DNA of 53,353 bases from Clostridiales bacterium (GCA_012524025.1 JAAYSC010000003.1:1-53353), one strand, 5' to 3'. Numbered from the stretch's first letter, positions 41,542 to 51,475 are shown. The notes: generated from the letters alone by a model not told the origin. Translations and numbers: made by a program.

Positions 41542-42729
41542 ATGAAAAAGACACTTGTATCGATTTTAATTGCCGGCTTTCTTATAGGGCTTGTTTTGTT
41601 TTTAAACCCCGGCGGTATAAGCGACAAGATTCGCGACTTTGACCTACTCGCCTACCTGGACCAACAAACGGACTGGGATTCTGTCCCGGCGCAAGAACCT
41701 ACCCAAGGCAGCCCCTACAAATATTATTATAAGCAACTTTCCAACAAGGAAAAGCATGCCTATAAGGAAATTTATGATAATATTTTTGATATGCCCGAAG
41801 AAATTCCCATCCCCTTTCTCACACAGGAAGAATTGGAAAATGTTTTTCAAGCCTTGCTTTATGACGACCCCTATCTCTTCTTCGTCGGCAGAAAATGCAC
41901 ACTTACCACCAAAGGAACCAAGAGCTTTTTCAATGCGGAATATATTTTAAGCGCCCATGAATATGATGAAAGACGAAGGTTGCTGGAAGCTAAAGTCTAT
42001 GAAGCGGTTCAGGGCATAGATCTGTCGGATGACTTTGAAAACGAACTTTATATTCACGACTATGTGGTCAATACATGCTCTTATTCCGGCACCGGTGTAG
42101 AGGACGAAAATACAGCCTACGGGGCACTTATAAACCGCAAGGCGGCCTGTGAAGGTTATTCGAAAGCCGTAAAGATTCTTTTAGACTTTGTAGGGATAGA
42201 ATCTTATGTTCTTACAGGTGACGCCCTTGGGCAAGACGGCACCAGTGAACCCCATATGTGGAATATAGTTAAAATAGAAGGCGATTACTACCATCTTGAT
42301 TCCACTTGGGATGACCCCGTTATAATCGGCGGGCGTGAAGATGCCAGCCCCAAGTATTCTTATTTCAACCTCAGTGACAAGGAAATTTCAATAACCCACA
42401 AAAACTTTACTTCATCCAATCTTTGCACGGCTATAAAAGCAAATTACTTTTTTAGAAAAGGGAGTTTGTTTGACTCTTATGACCGGGCGGCTCGTCAAAA
42501 AACACTTGAACTTCTTGTAGACGCCGCAGAAAATCATTTAAGCTCTTTTCAGATAAAGTTTTCCGACAAAGAGGCTTACAAAAAAACCTTGAATTCTTTT
42601 GCCAAGGAAGGTGAGCTTCATTCCCTGATTTACGATGCCCGCTCGCATACTTCAAAAACTTTACCCTACAACCCCGCCCTAAAGGAAAATGATGATTTCA
42701 ATATAATTGAAATTTTCCTTCTTATATAA
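41542..42729 (+). CDS. Exported transglutaminase-like cysteine protease/transferase
   Basis: 395 aa. Residues 5-21 form a signal anchor or signal peptide. A transglutaminase core lies at about 165-260 with a complete triad: C203 (KAACEGYSK), H238 (PHMWNIV) and D253 (LDSTWDDP). Such extracellular proteins cleave or crosslink peptides at the cell wall; the substrate is unknown. It starts 12 bases after the LCP-like gene, and the two may form a surface pair. Confidence 0.85.
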   Translation: MKKTLVSILIAGFLIGLVLFLNPGGISDKIRDFDLLAYLDQQTDWDSVPAQEPTQGSPYKYYYKQLSNKEKHAYKEIYDNIFDMPEEIPIPFLTQEELENVFQALLYDDPYLFFVGRKCTLTTKGTKSFFNAEYILSAHEYDERRRLLEAKVYEAVQGIDLSDDFENELYIHDYVVNTCSYSGTGVEDENTAYGALINRKAACEGYSKAVKILLDFVGIESYVLTGDALGQDGTSEPHMWNIVKIEGDYYHLDSTWDDPVIIGGREDASPKYSYFNLSDKEISITHKNFTSSNLCTAIKANYFFRKGSLFDSYDRAARQKTLELLVDAAENHLSSFQIKFSDKEAYKKTLNSFAKEGELHSLIYDARSHTSKTLPYNPALKENDDFNIIEIFLLI

Positions 42730-42755
42730 CTAAACTTTTATAGGAGTTTTAAGCT

Positions 42756-43325
42756 ATGGATTTAAAAAGAATCGAAAAGGCCGTAAGGGAAATACTTTTT
42801 GCAATCGGCGAAGACCCCGACAGAGAAGGTCTGCTGGAAACCCCTGCCCGCGTGGCCAGAATGTATGGGGAAGTTTTTGCCGGTTTGGAAGGCGACCCTA
42901 AAAAACACATTAAAATCTTTACCGAAGAGAATAATGAAGAACTTGTCACAGTAAGGGATATTCCTCTCTTTTCCATGTGCGAACACCACCTTATACCCTT
43001 CATGGGCAAGGCACACATAGCCTATATACCCAAAGACGGTAAGGTCATCGGGCTTTCAAAATTGGCCCGCATTGTAGATTGCTTTGCCAAACGCCCCCAG
43101 TTGCAAGAAAGATTGACCGCTCAAATAGCCGACTTTGTTTTCCAAGAATTAAAGCCTCAAGGGGTCGCTGTCTTGATTGAGGCCGAACACCTGTGTATGA
43201 CCATGAGGGGGGCTCGTGCCGCCGGGTCCCAAACACAAACTTCCGCACTTCGCGGTTCCATGCGTAGCAACGCCAAAACCAGGGCCGAAGTTATGGCCTT
43301 GTTAATCCAGCAAAACCATAGATAG
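42756..43325 (+). CDS. folE: GTP cyclohydrolase I
   Basis: 189 aa, type IA. Zinc ligands lie in FSMCEHH and [10 protein letters not shown], and the [10 protein letters not shown] motif is present. It converts GTP to 7,8-dihydroneopterin triphosphate, the first step of folate synthesis. It heads folE-folP-folB-folK with gaps of 25 and 18 bases and one overlap. Confidence 0.96.
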   Translation: MDLKRIEKAVREILFAIGEDPDREGLLETPARVARMYGEVFAGLEGDPKKHIKIFTEENNEELVTVRDIPLFSMCEHHLIPFMGKAHIAYIPKDGKVIGLSKLARIVDCFAKRPQLQERLTAQIADFVFQELKPQGVAVLIEAEHLCMTMRGARAAGSQTQTSALRGSMRSNAKTRAEVMALLIQQNHR

Positions 43326-43350
43326 ATTTCTTAAAACCAAGAGGTTTTCC

Positions 43351-44181
43351 ATGGGTATTTTTAAATTTCGCAAACACAGCCTTGACTTGGGTCTCCGCAC
43401 TTATGTTATGGGCATACTCAACATTACACCCGATTCTTTCTCGGACGGTGGGCGGTATTTTGATGCCGACCGCGCCCTTGAAAGAGCTCTTGAAATTGAA
43501 GCCCTGGGTGCGGACCTTATAGACATAGGGGCTCAGTCAACCGCCCCCTCATCAAGCCCGCTTGACACGGGTGAAGAATTGGCCCGTTTATCGACCTCGC
43601 TCAAGGCCATAAGCAAGCAGCTTAAAATCCCGATTTCCGTCGACACTTATCATCCTCAAGTCGCCCGCTTCGCCTTGGAAAACGGTGCCCACATTATTAA
43701 CGATATAAGTGCCTCGGTCAGCCCGGAAATGGCCGAAATCGTCGCTCATTACGGCGCCGGCTGGGTTATAATGCACAACCGCGGCGGTGCCGATGCCATA
43801 GGCAATGTTTACGAGGGCGGGGTTATAAACCATGTGCGTTCTTTTTTTGAAGAATCCATGCAAAAGGCTTTAGCCTACGGCCTATCGCCCGAGCAACTCT
43901 GCTTTGACCCCGGTATTGGTTTTGGTAAAAGCATGGCTGACAATTTAAGCTTGATAAAACACATGGCCGACATTAAGCTGCCTACCTGCGCCTTATTAAC
44001 CGGCCTATCGCGCAAAAGAGTTTTGGGAAGTGTGACGGGTGAAAGTGTTCCGAAAAAACGGGATGCCGCCGGCCTGGCCGCCCACACGGTTGCCATAGCC
44101 CAAGGGACCGACATTATAAGGGCACACAATGTGGCTGACGCAATCCAAGGCGCACGAATGGCGGACGCCCTTTGCAGATAA
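43351..44181 (+). CDS. folP: Dihydropteroate synthase
   Basis: 276 aa TIM barrel. GILNITPDSFSDGG near the N-terminus, DIGAQST, the NDISA strand and the late LTGLSRKR motif are all present. It joins the pterin pyrophosphate to p-aminobenzoate; it is the sulfonamide target. Start ATG 43351 follows AAGAGG at 43339-43344. Confidence 0.95.
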   Translation: MGIFKFRKHSLDLGLRTYVMGILNITPDSFSDGGRYFDADRALERALEIEALGADLIDIGAQSTAPSSSPLDTGEELARLSTSLKAISKQLKIPISVDTYHPQVARFALENGAHIINDISASVSPEMAEIVAHYGAGWVIMHNRGGADAIGNVYEGGVINHVRSFFEESMQKALAYGLSPEQLCFDPGIGFGKSMADNLSLIKHMADIKLPTCALLTGLSRKRVLGSVTGESVPKKRDAAGLAAHTVAIAQGTDIIRAHNVADAIQGARMADALCR

Positions 44182-44199
44182 GAATTAAAGGAGAAAAAC

Positions 44200-44574
44200 T
44201 TGGACAAGATTATAATAAAAGGCCTAAAGGTTTTTGCCTACCACGGGGTCAACCCGGAAGAAAAGGAAGAAGGGCAAAATTTTATACTGGATGTCAGTGC
44301 ACGGCTTGATCTGACAAAGGCAGGTCAAAGCGACAACTTGGACGACACCGTCAGCTATGCCAAAATGATAAAAGTCGCCCTTGCGGTAATGCAAAGCCAA
44401 AAGAACGACTTGATAGAGCGTGCCGCCCACCGGGTAGCCCGGGCTTTGCTTGAAAACTTTCCCGACCTTGACAGCGTCAAGGTAAAATTAAAAAAGCCGG
44501 AAGCCCCGGTCAAGGCCCATATAGACTATGCGGCAGTAGAGTTGGAATTAAAAAGGAGTAAAAACACAAGATGA
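44200..44574 (+). CDS. folB: Dihydroneopterin aldolase
   Basis: 124 aa from TTG 44200 with AAAGGAG at 44187-44193. The family motifs FAYHGVNPEEKEEGQ and DDTVSYAKM are present. It makes 6-hydroxymethyl-dihydropterin. Its TGA overlaps the folK ATG by four bases. Confidence 0.93.
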   Translation: MDKIIIKGLKVFAYHGVNPEEKEEGQNFILDVSARLDLTKAGQSDNLDDTVSYAKMIKVALAVMQSQKNDLIERAAHRVARALLENFPDLDSVKVKLKKPEAPVKAHIDYAAVELELKRSKNTR

Positions 44575-45065
44575 ACAACAAGGCAGTAATAGGTTTGGGA
44601 ACAAATATGGGTCATAAAATTGAAAATATTCAAAATGCGGTCAGAGCTATCGGCCATCTCCCAAACACAGAAATCCTGGCTGCTTCACATGTCTACGAAA
44701 CGGATCCCGTCGGTTTTGCCGACCAAGATGTCTTTTTGAATGCGGCAGTCAACATCCAAACCAAGCTGTCACCCATGGCGCTTTTGGGCGCATGCTTGGG
44801 TATCGAAGCCGCTTTCGGCAGGGAGCGTTCCCAAAAAGACGGGCCTCGAATAATAGACTTGGATCTCTTGCTTTACGGCTGCGTTAAAAGCGAAAGTTTT
44901 GAACTGACCCTTCCCCATCCGCGAATTTTGAAAAGGGCTTTTGTCATGGTCCCTTTACTGGACCTTTTCCCCGGCGGCAGAGCCCCCGGCCTTTATTTTG
45001 GGCCCCATCTCAAGGAAGTCGGTTGTGAAGGTGTCAGAAAAATCGATCTTGAAATAACAGTATGA
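44571..45065 (+). CDS. folK: 6-hydroxymethyl-dihydropterin pyrophosphokinase
   Basis: 164 aa. GLGTNMGH at the start, the YETDPVG motif and GPRIIDLDLLLYG mark HPPK. It supplies the pyrophosphorylated pterin to FolP. It is translationally coupled to folB. The pathway from GTP to dihydropteroate is covered except the triphosphate hydrolase; folC and folA are not in the window. Confidence 0.94.
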   Translation: MNNKAVIGLGTNMGHKIENIQNAVRAIGHLPNTEILAASHVYETDPVGFADQDVFLNAAVNIQTKLSPMALLGACLGIEAAFGRERSQKDGPRIIDLDLLLYGCVKSESFELTLPHPRILKRAFVMVPLLDLFPGGRAPGLYFGPHLKEVGCEGVRKIDLEITV

Positions 45066-45089
45066 ATTTATAAGGCTTTGGAGGATAAA

Positions 45090-45974
45090 ATGACAGGTTT
45101 AATTGATATTGGCGGCGGCATGAGGGGCGTATACGGTGCAGGTGTGCTGGATTGCTTTCTTGAGCACGGCCTTGATTTTGATTACTGCCTGGGGGTTTCG
45201 GCAGGCAGTGCCAATATAGCTTCTTTTCTTGCAAAACAAAAAGAAAGGGGCTTGCGTTTTTATACGGTACATGCGGCCGACCGGCGTTTTATGAGTTTGC
45301 GAAATTTCATGAAAACCAAGTCTTATTTCGGTTTAGACTTTATATACCGAACGCTAACCGATGAGCTTGACCCCATTGATTATGACACCCTCCTATCTTC
45401 AAAAAGTAAAATAAGGGTTGTTGCCACAAGGGCAGACAACGGCAAGCCCCACTATTTTACCAATGAAGACTTTCAAAAAAACAACTCGGAAGTTTTAAAG
45501 GCCTCCTGTGCCCTGCCCATGGCTTGCCTACCGGTTGAAATTAAGGGTGAGCTTTATTTCGACGGCGGTGTAGCAGACCCCATACCCGTGAAAAAAGCCT
45601 TGGATGACGGTTGTGATAAACTGGTTGTGATTCTTACAAAACCATTTGATTTTGTTATGGGGCGTGAGCGCACCAGTCTGCTGCACCCTTGTTTACTAAA
45701 AAAATACCCGGCCATTATCAAAGCTCTGGACCATCGCCGTATCCGCTACAGGCGGGCTATACGGCTTTTAAGAAAGCTTGAAAAAGAAGGCAGGGCTCTT
45801 ATTATTTCACCCTCACAAAAATACAAGATCAACACCGGCACAAAGGACCGCCAAACCCTCAAGGGTTTCTACCGCCTGGGTTACAATGACGCCTTGCAGA
45901 AAATAGAAGAAATCGGCGGGCATGCCAAAAATCTATCTGCCTGCCACTTTTTAGACGGAAGAGGCGTCGTTTAA
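45090..45974 (+). CDS. Patatin-like phospholipase/acyl hydrolase
   Basis: 294 aa from ATG 45090 with GGAGG at 45080-45084; an earlier TTG at 45078 is less likely because the ribosome site would be internal. The oxyanion loop DIGGGMRG, nucleophile S37 in GVSAGS and D158 in DGG complete the Ser-Asp dyad. It belongs to the bacterial YjjU-like patatins, which act on lipids or acyl esters in the cytoplasm. It follows the folate genes by 24 bases; there is no obvious functional tie. Confidence 0.9.
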   Translation: MTGLIDIGGGMRGVYGAGVLDCFLEHGLDFDYCLGVSAGSANIASFLAKQKERGLRFYTVHAADRRFMSLRNFMKTKSYFGLDFIYRTLTDELDPIDYDTLLSSKSKIRVVATRADNGKPHYFTNEDFQKNNSEVLKASCALPMACLPVEIKGELYFDGGVADPIPVKKALDDGCDKLVVILTKPFDFVMGRERTSLLHPCLLKKYPAIIKALDHRRIRYRRAIRLLRKLEKEGRALIISPSQKYKINTGTKDRQTLKGFYRLGYNDALQKIEEIGGHAKNLSACHFLDGRGVV

Positions 45975-46036
45975 GAAGAGCAAAATTTTAATAAATCGAT
46001 AAGCCATATGTCTGATTTTGGAAAGGGGATATTTTT

Positions 46037-47521
46037 ATGAAAGCCTCATTCAAAAGCAAGCTGGGTTATGCGGCGGGTGACATCTACGGGGGCGGTGCCT
46101 TCCTGGTTTTCAGCCTGCTCTACATGAACTACTTAACCGTTGTTGAAGGCTTGCCGGTTGTAGCCACATCGGTAATAATTTTGATCGGCAAACTATGGGA
46201 TGCCGTGACCGACCCCGTTTGCGGTATAATTTCGGACAAGACCCGTTCGAAATTCGGCCGCAGGCGGGTTTTCTTTTTGATAGGAATTTTACCGGTTTTC
46301 CTGTCATTTGTAATGCTTTTCTATTCTTTTGGAATCCAAAGCACAAACCTTAAAATTGCTTACCACGCCTTTGCCTATATGTTTTTTTGCACAGCCTTTA
46401 CAATTGTTATGGTCCCCTATAACGCTATCCTTTCCGATATTACGGATGACTATAACGAGCGCACCGGCTTTACCACCGTCCGCATGGCCATGAGTTCGGG
46501 CGCTTCGCTTTTGTGCGCCGTAATTCCGGGCCTTATAATAAAATCCGCCGGTGGGGACACAAACGGGCCCGAACAAAAAATCGGTTATCTGGTTATGGCG
46601 CTCATTTTAGGCGCCGTTTTCGGCTTTAGTTGGTTGCTCACCTTTTGGGGAACCAAAGAAAAGGAAGACCTGCCCGAGCCCGACACCATGACCGTAAAAA
46701 AATGGCTGTCTGTTTTCAAAAATCGGCCCTATCTTAACTTTTTAGGCATCTTCTTAACCTTTCAAATTGCGGTTGACCTTATGTTGGCCCTTTTCATTTT
46801 TTATGTTGATATTGTCGTTTTAAAATACAAGAGTTATGAACTAATTGTGGGCACTCTTTTGGTTTTTTCTCTGATTTTGTTGGCCCCCATGGGAGCCATT
46901 GCCAAAAAGCGGGGCAAATACTTTCCTCTCTTCATAGGCCTCCCCATTTGGATTTTCACTATGTTGGCCTTTATCCCCGCCAACCAAAACACGCCCGTCG
47001 CCCTTCTTTGTTTCTTGTCTGTCCTGATAGCCTTCGGCTCTTCCTCCGGCAATCTGGCCACCTGGTCCATGCTAACGGACATTTATGATGTTGATGAAGT
47101 GATTAGCGGAAAAAGGCGAGAAGGTATCTACAGCGGTATTACAACCTTCTTGAGAAAGTCCGCCAGCGGTATCGCCATCTTGGTTTTGGGTATAGGGCTC
47201 AAGGTCTTGGGTTTTGACCAAGAGCAATATAACCTTATTAAGGCCACGGCTGCCGATTTTGACCCAAGCCAATACGCCCAAAGCGGAGTGGTCTTTGGGG
47301 TTAAATGGATGTTTGTTGTCATCCCCATCATTTTCATGTCGGCCTGCCTCTTCTTTGCCGCCCGCAATAAGATCAGCCAAAAGCGTTATGACTCCATTCA
47401 AAAAGGAATAACCGCCTTCAAAGATGAAGACGGCTTAAATTCCTTGGACCAAGAAAACTTGGAAGATATTCTTTTTGTCACGGGTTTGGGTAAAGAGGAA
47501 CTCTGGGGCAGGGGTAAATAA
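46037..47521 (+). CDS. GPH-family (MFS) sugar:cation symporter
   Basis: 494 aa with 12 predicted membrane helices. The GPH signature follows helix 2 (KLWDAVTDPVCGIISDKTRSKFGRRR), and the start has GGAAAGGGG at 46020-46028. It probably imports a glycoside with Na+ or H+. It converges on a GH2 glycosidase operon that has its own GPH transporter, and the two share a bidirectional terminator. The substrate cannot be told from sequence. Confidence 0.9.
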   Translation: MKASFKSKLGYAAGDIYGGGAFLVFSLLYMNYLTVVEGLPVVATSVIILIGKLWDAVTDPVCGIISDKTRSKFGRRRVFFLIGILPVFLSFVMLFYSFGIQSTNLKIAYHAFAYMFFCTAFTIVMVPYNAILSDITDDYNERTGFTTVRMAMSSGASLLCAVIPGLIIKSAGGDTNGPEQKIGYLVMALILGAVFGFSWLLTFWGTKEKEDLPEPDTMTVKKWLSVFKNRPYLNFLGIFLTFQIAVDLMLALFIFYVDIVVLKYKSYELIVGTLLVFSLILLAPMGAIAKKRGKYFPLFIGLPIWIFTMLAFIPANQNTPVALLCFLSVLIAFGSSSGNLATWSMLTDIYDVDEVISGKRREGIYSGITTFLRKSASGIAILVLGIGLKVLGFDQEQYNLIKATAADFDPSQYAQSGVVFGVKWMFVVIPIIFMSACLFFAARNKISQKRYDSIQKGITAFKDEDGLNSLDQENLEDILFVTGLGKEELWGRGK

Positions 47522-47557
47522 GCAAAAAGTTTTTACCATTTGCCAAGCTCAAGCTTT

Positions 47558-47668
47558 TCAGCGTTCTAAAACATATTCTACATTTTTGCCTTGCCCTACC
47601 CTACGAATAATCTGTTTGCCCATCATGTTCCCAAGCAAGGTAATAGCCGTCGCTTGGGAGATCTGCCA
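47558..47668 (-). pseudogene. Possible winged-helix C-terminal remnant of an AAA_4/RecG-C-like regulator
   Basis: A minus-strand frame ends with WQISQATAITLLGNMMGK, then a VGQGKNVEYVL strand and a stop. This looks like the C-terminal winged helix of proteins with a Schlafen-type AAA_4 domain. Upstream the frame dissolves into low-complexity isoleucine codons over the palindromes, and no ribosome site or N-terminal domain is present. It is probably a 3' gene remnant. Confidence 0.4.
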
Positions 47669-47682
47669 AGCCCTTCTACTGC

Positions 47683-47727
47683 TTCTAATGATTATAATAA
47701 TCATGCTAATAATTAGAATCATTAGAA
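47683..47727. repeat. Nested AT-rich palindromes
   Basis: A perfect 11-bp inverted repeat (47683-47693 with 47717-47727) encloses further short AT-rich inverted repeats. The right arm includes a 14-base string (47712-47725) that recurs inverted at 51476-51489, near the start of the divergent GPH-GH2 transcript. Confidence 0.6.
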
Positions 47728-47761
47728 CCGGTTTTATCAAGCAGTTTTGTAGAAACATTTC

Positions 47762-47799
47762 AAAAAATCACCGGAAGCTATCGCTTTCGGTGATTTTTT
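47762..47799. terminator. Bidirectional terminator between convergent operons
   Basis: A 17-bp stem with one G-U pair, loop TATC, A run on the left and T run on the right. It serves the GPH symporter (+) and the GH2 gene (-). Confidence 0.88.
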
Positions 47800-47813
47800 A
47801 GTCTAAACATGGA

Positions 47814-49991
47814 TTATTTCTTTAAGGTCGTTATAAAACTTTCTGCCGCGTCTTTCATGCCCTGCTCCAAGGGGATTGCTTTAAGCAAGCTTTTGAGCTT
47901 GAAGGGCCTTGCCAAGGTCAAGAAAACATTTAAAATCCCCTTCTTACCGCCTATGGCCTGCTGCACTATTTCGCTGTTCAAAAGCCCTTTGACTTCTTCA
48001 TTTTTAAGCAGGGCGCCCAGCCTGTCATCAAGGCTAAAGTAATCTGCCCCATCACCTTCTTCAACAAACCAATTGCGGACCATTGAAAAGGCTCCCTTGG
48101 GCAAAACATAATCCGGGTTGGGGCTTTGAGTGCCCTGAATTTTAATTTCATGCTCATCGGCACCGCTAACCGATGCCACAAGTGTGTTTTCACCCTCTTT
48201 AATCTCTATCCCTTCAAAGCGGACCACACGCTCGCAGTCTTTTTCAAAGCTTTCGCCGTTGACCGTCAGGCTGACTTTCGGAGCGTTGGAATAAACTACT
48301 ATTGTGCTCTTCCCCACCGGCCGCCGGGCATAGCGTTCCCCGCCGATATGAACAAAGGGTTCGTCTGTCCAATAGGCCTTGTAAACATAAAAACTGTCTT
48401 TTCTTGTTTTTCTGTCAATGGTAACAAGCCCCTTGTTGTTGCGCCCCTTTACCCCGCCTTCATCCCGGTTGGCCGCGCCAAAGTCGAACATGTTCCAAAC
48501 ATAAGAACCCCAGAGCCAATCGCGCTTTTCAATTTCACGGGCATAAATTTCATGAAAATAGGCCTGATAAGTTTCACTGTAGTCACCTTGAACACCTTTT
48601 TCATTTTGGTAACGCAAAATACCCTCTGCCCCGTATTCGGAAAGGCAAAGCTTGAGTTGGGGGTTGTTTTTATGGAAATCATCAAGCCATCCGCCGATTT
48701 CTGCCGCCGTCTTCATATACCAACCATAGTAAATATTATAGCCCAAAATATCCGTAATTTTGTTGAGGGGGCCGCTTGTGGCGTACATCATTACCTGGGC
48801 CGAAACGGTGGGGCGTGATGGGTCCAAACTTTTTGCCAGGGCATTGAGCTCTTTTAAAGCCTCTTCCATGCCCTTGGCCTTGCCTCCTATGGTTATTTCA
48901 TTTTGAATACCCCAAGCGTAAACTGAGGTATGATTGTAGTTTTGTTCTATAAGTTCGGTTAATTGACTTTTGGCGTTTTCTTGTTTGGCTTGTGAAAAGC
49001 GTGATATGACCGGAACCTCTGCCCAAACCAAAAGCCCTGCTTCATCACAAAGATTATAAAAGTATTCATCTTGTTGGTAGTGAGCCAGGCGCACGGAATT
49101 GGCCCCCACTTCAAGTATGAGCTCCAAGTCTTCTTCATGTTCTTTTTTTGTCAAAGCATTGCCCATATGCAGGCGATCTTGGTGGCGGCAAACACCCTTC
49201 AATTTTATGGGCTCTCCGTTTAAGAAACAGCCTTTCTCACTGTCAAACTCAATGGTACGAAAACCGACTTTTGTTTCTACCCTATCGGTTTCTTTTCCCT
49301 CTTTTATAAGCGAAGAAGACAGTGTATAAAGGTAGGGGTTTTTAACACCATCCCAAAGTATGGGGTTGAAAAACTCAAGCATTTGAATCCGCTCGTCCGT
49401 TTCCGCTAAAAGCTCCCCAACACACTCACCCTTGGCATCAAACAGTTGATGGCGGACTGTAAGATTGGCGGTTTCACCCAAGGTATAGGCCTCAACCGTC
49501 AAGCAAGCCCTGCCGTTTTTTACACTCGGCGTAACAAAAATCCCCTGCCGCCCCTTGAGTGGTGAAAAGTAGGCCTCACCCAAGTCGGTTATAAGGTTTA
49601 CATCCCTGTAAAGGCCGCCGTAAAAGGTAAAGTCGGCCATGGAAGGGTAAATATCTTCAAAGTCGCTGTTATCAACGGCAATTTCCAGCTTGTTTTCCCC
49701 ATTTGTCAGGTAGGGGGTCAAATCGAATCTAAACATGGAATAACCGCCCCGGTGGCTACCGACTTCCTTGCCGTTGAGCTTGACTCCAGCCACGGAATTG
49801 GCGGCGTTAACTTCCAGATAAGTTGTGCCCGACAATTTAGGTAATATCTTGCTGTAAACACAGCGCCCACGGTAATAGTCGGCCCCTTCCTGCCCGTCCA
49901 CGGCATTCCAAGTGTGGGGCAGGTCAACCGTTTGCGTTTTTCCCTGCTTATTAAACTGCCAAGCCCGGTTTATATTAATTGTTTTTCTCAT
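47814..49991 (-). CDS. Glycoside hydrolase family 2 enzyme (beta-galactosidase/beta-glucuronidase-like)
   Basis: 725 aa from ATG 49991 (GGGAGG upstream). It has the GH2 order: sugar-binding beta-sandwich (LPHTWNAVDGQ near residue 25), Ig-like domain, then the barrel with GVCRHQD. The acid/base is E365 (WGIQNE) and the nucleophile E452 (CLSEYGAEG). C-terminal Ig-like domains follow after about 560, and the last ~90 residues are less typical. No signal peptide, so it is cytoplasmic and acts on a disaccharide brought in by the co-transcribed symporter (gap 20 bases). Galactoside or glucuronide preference is not resolved. Confidence 0.92.
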   Translation of the reverse strand: MRKTININRAWQFNKQGKTQTVDLPHTWNAVDGQEGADYYRGRCVYSKILPKLSGTTYLEVNAANSVAGVKLNGKEVGSHRGGYSMFRFDLTPYLTNGENKLEIAVDNSDFEDIYPSMADFTFYGGLYRDVNLITDLGEAYFSPLKGRQGIFVTPSVKNGRACLTVEAYTLGETANLTVRHQLFDAKGECVGELLAETDERIQMLEFFNPILWDGVKNPYLYTLSSSLIKEGKETDRVETKVGFRTIEFDSEKGCFLNGEPIKLKGVCRHQDRLHMGNALTKKEHEEDLELILEVGANSVRLAHYQQDEYFYNLCDEAGLLVWAEVPVISRFSQAKQENAKSQLTELIEQNYNHTSVYAWGIQNEITIGGKAKGMEEALKELNALAKSLDPSRPTVSAQVMMYATSGPLNKITDILGYNIYYGWYMKTAAEIGGWLDDFHKNNPQLKLCLSEYGAEGILRYQNEKGVQGDYSETYQAYFHEIYAREIEKRDWLWGSYVWNMFDFGAANRDEGGVKGRNNKGLVTIDRKTRKDSFYVYKAYWTDEPFVHIGGERYARRPVGKSTIVVYSNAPKVSLTVNGESFEKDCERVVRFEGIEIKEGENTLVASVSGADEHEIKIQGTQSPNPDYVLPKGAFSMVRNWFVEEGDGADYFSLDDRLGALLKNEEVKGLLNSEIVQQAIGGKKGILNVFLTLARPFKLKSLLKAIPLEQGMKDAAESFITTLKK

Positions 49992-50011
49992 TACCTTATC
50001 CTCCCAAAAGT

Positions 50012-51421
50012 TTAACTGCCAAGGCCGGCCTCTCGCCTGGCCCTTAAGTCTTCGGACATTTTTATGGTCGCTCCCTTATCTAAATTGTAGATAAACTGCA
50101 TGCCCGCAAACATAAGCACTATGCCCACCAGGGGCAAGATAATCGAGATTTGCAGCACGCCCTTGGCCACCTTATCTGTTGTTGCTATAACATTTTCGGG
50201 GTCAAAGCCCACAGCGGACAAGAGCAGGGCCACGAGGCCCTGGCTGACGGCCTGCCCCATTTTGCGGACAAAGGAGTAAACCGCATAGACCGTACCCTCT
50301 TCCCGCCGGCCTGTTTTTAGGTCCTGGTAATCCACGGCGTCCGCCACAAAAGACCAGGTAATCAACAAAAAGACACCCGTGCTCATATTGGCAATCCCCA
50401 TTAAAATCAAGTAAATCCAGCCGCCCTTATCATTGCCGGGTAAGGCGACAAAAGGCATTACAGCCATTACCGCAATACCAAGGAGCATGGGCCATGTGCT
50501 TATTTCTTTCTTGCCAAAGCGGCGGGTCAATTTTGGTATAAGGGGTATAAACACAACCATGGGCGCAAAGACCACCAAGTTCCCCAAGACAATCAGGTCA
50601 GTGTTTTTAAAATAAACTTGGAAAACATATTGCAAAGTAGTCATGTTTGACCCCAAAAAAGCCAACTGGGCAAAAGAAGCCAAGCTTATACCCAGGGCAG
50701 CCCGATTTTTTAAGAATGAAGTCAAGCTTTTTGTAAAACTGTACTTTTCTTTTTGCTGTGTTATAACCAAGCGTTCCGTTGTCAAAAAATACAGTGCCAT
50801 AAAACCCGCCAAACCGAAAAGGCCCATAACCAAGGCTATCCACACAAAGCGCTCGGGTATTATGGGAGCAATACCCGTTACTTGATCTTTCGCCCCGTAA
50901 ATGAGTTTGGGCATGGCCAGCATTATCGGCAAAACGGCAAGCCCGGCGCCGATGCTGCGTAGGGATGAAAGTTGGGCTCGCCCGGAAATATCATCCGTAA
51001 GGGCGGCATTGAGCGAACCGTAAGGCACATTGGCCGCCGTATAGGCGATTGACCACAAACAGTAAACAAGCAGGGTATAGGCAAAGCGCAGGGCGTAGGG
51101 CAGGGCTCTTATATCAACAAAAAACAAAACCGTGGTTATGAGAATTGTAAAAGACCCGTAAAAAATCCAAGGCCTGAACTTTCCGTTTTTACCGGGTTGG
51201 CGTCTGTCAACCATGGCACCGATAATAGGGTCGTTTATGGCATCAAAGATCTTGGCCAAAACAACGATAAGGGCCCATGATTTGAGTGAAAGCCCCATGC
51301 CTTGGGTGAAGTAAATCATGGCGTAATTGGTGACCAATTGGAAGGACATGTTGCACCCGAAGTCACCCAAAGCGTAACCCACCTTGTCACGCAGACCAAA
51401 GGCTGCCTGTTTCTTCCCCAT
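50012..51421 (-). CDS. GPH-family (MFS) sugar:cation symporter of the GH2 operon
   Basis: 469 aa, 12 membrane helices. The GPH motif (KIFDAINDPIIGAMVDRRQPGKNGKFRPW) is clear. ATG 51421 follows AAGGGGG. First gene of a two-gene operon with GH2, transcribed from a strong promoter at 51496-51524, so transporter and hydrolase are made together for uptake and cleavage of the same glycoside. Confidence 0.92.
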   Translation of the reverse strand: MGKKQAAFGLRDKVGYALGDFGCNMSFQLVTNYAMIYFTQGMGLSLKSWALIVVLAKIFDAINDPIIGAMVDRRQPGKNGKFRPWIFYGSFTILITTVLFFVDIRALPYALRFAYTLLVYCLWSIAYTAANVPYGSLNAALTDDISGRAQLSSLRSIGAGLAVLPIMLAMPKLIYGAKDQVTGIAPIIPERFVWIALVMGLFGLAGFMALYFLTTERLVITQQKEKYSFTKSLTSFLKNRAALGISLASFAQLAFLGSNMTTLQYVFQVYFKNTDLIVLGNLVVFAPMVVFIPLIPKLTRRFGKKEISTWPMLLGIAVMAVMPFVALPGNDKGGWIYLILMGIANMSTGVFLLITWSFVADAVDYQDLKTGRREEGTVYAVYSFVRKMGQAVSQGLVALLLSAVGFDPENVIATTDKVAKGVLQISIILPLVGIVLMFAGMQFIYNLDKGATIKMSEDLRARREAGLGS

Positions 51422-51475
51422 GCTTAATCCCCCTTTTATCCCCTTAAAAGTGCTTGTTCGATTAAAAGCCGTAAG

